A DNA stretch of 64,000 bases from Mageeibacillus indolicus UPII9-5 (GTDB lineage: Bacteria > Bacillota > Clostridia > Saccharofermentanales > Fastidiosipilaceae). A program made the position numbers and the translations under genes. The stretch lies in the NCBI RefSeq assembly GCF_000025225.2, contig NC_013895.2, positions 558,001 through 622,000 on the forward strand, read 5' to 3'. Shown here one piece after another: positions 62,650 through 64,000 of this stretch (its first letter is position 1; every line of letters begins with the position of its first letter). The notes below the pieces were generated by a model. That model saw nothing but the letters and a program-made list of their open reading frames with translations. It did no database searches and had not been told where the DNA came from.

Positions 62650-63645
62650 ATGGCTGAAGGAACAGAATTCTCGGAAAGAGAAACTAAGACAATCGGTGTT
62701 CTGACAAGTGGCGGAGATGCGCCAGGTATGAATGCGGCGATAAGGGCTGTTGTACGTTACGGCATACATCAAGGCTATCAGGTTTTGGGCATAAATCGCG
62801 GTTATCACGGTCTTTGCCGTGGCGAAATAATGGAATTGACCAAACATGACGTTTCGGAAAAGCTACAAAAGGGTGGAACGTTTTTGATGACAGCTCGCAG
62901 CAAATCTTTCATGACTCCCGAGGGGCTGGCGCAAGCCGTATCGATGTCTAAAGTTTTTAAAATTGACTGCTTGGTGGTAATCGGCGGTGACGGGTCTTTC
63001 CGTGGGGCTGAGAATTTGGCCAAGGAAGGTTTGCCAGTTATCGGCATTCCGGGCACAATCGATAACGACATCGGTTGTACGGAATACACAATTGGCTACG
63101 ATACTGCTATGAATACGGCCATGGAATGTATTGACCGTTTGAAAGACACCGCATCTTCCCATGAACGTTGCTCTGTCATTGAAGTAATGGGGCGCCACGC
63201 CGGTTACATCGCTCTTAACGTCGGCATTTGCTGCGGCGCGGAAGTGGTACTTTTGCCTGAGGATCCCGGCGAATTCGATCAAGTCGTGATTAAACGTCTG
63301 TTGGAGTGCCGTAATGCAGGAAAAAATCACTATGTCGTAGTTGTTGCCGAAGGAGCCGGAAGTGCAGTTGACATTGCCAAAAAGATTGAAGAAAAGACCG
63401 GTATTTCTTCCCGCGCTACAGTGCTCGGCCATTTGCAACGCGGCGGCAGTCCAACGGTAAGAGATCGTTTGACGGCTAGTTTGATGGGTGTTCGTGCTGT
63501 AGAATGCATTAACCAAAACAGACTCAATCGAGTAATTGTTGAGCGCAATGGTCGAGTTGATGATTTAGATATATTTGAAGCTTTGGCAATCACTAAGAAT
63601 TTGGATGAAAAAGTTTTGGCTTACGCTGAAAGTATTGCTTTGTAA
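62650..63645 (+). CDS. pfkA: ATP-dependent 6-phosphofructokinase
   Basis: The protein has 331 residues from ATG 62650 (AAAGGA upstream). Landmarks are GVLTSGGDAPGMNAAIRAVV, VIGGDGSFRGA (the GGDGS form marks ATP rather than pyrophosphate use), PGTIDNDIGCTEYTIGYDTA with the catalytic Asp, and EVMGRHAGYIA. The start has about 15 extra residues before the first motif. Commits fructose 6-phosphate to glycolysis. Confidence 0.95.
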   Translation: MAEGTEFSERETKTIGVLTSGGDAPGMNAAIRAVVRYGIHQGYQVLGINRGYHGLCRGEIMELTKHDVSEKLQKGGTFLMTARSKSFMTPEGLAQAVSMSKVFKIDCLVVIGGDGSFRGAENLAKEGLPVIGIPGTIDNDIGCTEYTIGYDTAMNTAMECIDRLKDTASSHERCSVIEVMGRHAGYIALNVGICCGAEVVLLPEDPGEFDQVVIKRLLECRNAGKNHYVVVVAEGAGSAVDIAKKIEEKTGISSRATVLGHLQRGGSPTVRDRLTASLMGVRAVECINQNRLNRVIVERNGRVDDLDIFEALAITKNLDEKVLAYAESIAL

Positions 63646-63663
63646 GGCTGGTTGTACAGATTA

Positions 63664-64000
63664 ATGACTTGGAAAAAACAACTAACCGTACCTAACATTT
63701 TGACGACACTGAGGCTTTTGGCCATACCTGTGATGGCTTGGTGTATTTATTCGGATTATAACCGTTACTATACGTTTGTCATTTTTGCCGCTATTTGGCT
63801 GACCGACTGTATAGATGGTTATGTCGCGCGACATTTTAACCAAGTTTCTGATTTGGGTAAGGTACTGGACCCTTTAGTTGATAAGCTTTTTCAGCTAACC
63901 ACGGCGACGATGATGTTTGTGGTCGGCAAGTTGCCGCTATGGGTTCCGATTTTTATGTTCGCCAAAGAAGTCGTCATGATTGTAGGTGGGGCGATTTTGT
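63664..64000 (+). CDS. pgsA: CDP-alcohol phosphatidyltransferase, PgsA-like (cut off by window end)
   Basis: 112 codons are visible from ATG 63664, starting MTWKKQLTVPNILTTLRLLA. The CDP-alcohol motif D-x2-DG-x2-AR-x8-G-x3-D-x3-D is complete in DCIDGYVAR...GKVLDPLVDK. Hydrophobic helices flank it. The start and context fit phosphatidylglycerophosphate synthase, the first committed step to phosphatidylglycerol. The rest of the gene lies outside. Confidence 0.88.
   Translation, partial: MTWKKQLTVPNILTTLRLLAIPVMAWCIYSDYNRYYTFVIFAAIWLTDCIDGYVARHFNQVSDLGKVLDPLVDKLFQLTTATMMFVVGKLPLWVPIFMFAKEVVMIVGGAIL

Noticed and set aside
1-64000. CRISPR arrays, rRNA genes or prophage
   Set aside because: No regularly spaced identical repeats, no rRNA sequence and no phage structural genes were seen; the tandem repeats found have no spacers.

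Overview
The window is a low-to-moderate GC Gram-positive (Clostridia-type) chromosome segment. The evidence is the gene order ylxM-ffh-rpsP-khpA-rimM-trmD-rplS-rbgA-rnhB-yraN, the block rlmN-stp-prkC-rsgA-rpe-thiN, strong AGGAGG ribosome binding sites, sigma-A type promoters and hairpin/U-run terminators. A fermentative anaerobe is likely: it has H2O-forming-type NADH oxidase, an NADP-type secondary alcohol dehydrogenase very close to the Clostridium/Thermoanaerobacter enzymes, lactate racemase and ATP-phosphofructokinase. An Oscillospiraceae/Mageeibacillus-like host is my guess from memory and cannot be proven here.

Region 1 (1-12.4 kb) is accessory DNA, visibly more A+T rich than the backbone. 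It holds a cut-off mobilisation gene (mobC), two AraC regulators, an ECF importer (S, T, double ATPase) followed by two half-size ABC exporters, an in-frame DtxR/MATE chimera, a Tn916-type sigma factor, a gene-free patch that looks structured, decayed gene ends and a YgjP-type metallopeptidase. It looks like an eroded integrative/conjugative element. One AraC gene is broken by what looks like an orphan IS200/IS605 end.

Region 2 (12.5-20.3 kb) carries NADH oxidase, an ABC/FtsX-type exporter pair, and a compact lactate racemisation locus (larA, a LarD-like aquaglyceroporin and a divergent Crp/Fnr regulator resembling LarR). The nickel-pincer cofactor genes larB, larC and larE are not in the window.

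Region 3 (20.3-53 kb) is backbone. It contains the SRP/ribosome-maturation operon, two cysteine desulfurases bracketing thiI and rarA, a SAH nucleosidase, the alcohol dehydrogenase, a CobW GTPase, tRNA-Tyr and tRNA-Met, oligoendopeptidase F, a 1019-residue protein that reads as a fusion of MurL (muropeptide L-Glu epimerase) with a MurD-type ligase, the rlmN-prkC block, an M23 cell-wall hydrolase and an AIM24 protein. Several gaps carry short-period degenerate tandem repeats.

Region 4 (53.4-62.4 kb) is an A+T-rich, tightly coupled module: a complete Liv-type ABC importer, DhaK, DhaL, and two paralogous UroD-fold proteins that keep the H-x-C...C zinc pattern of corrinoid/thiol methyltransferases. 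A convergent FCD-type GntR regulator lies at its end. This is the best candidate for an undescribed catabolic pathway. The window ends with pfkA and the start of a pgsA-like gene.
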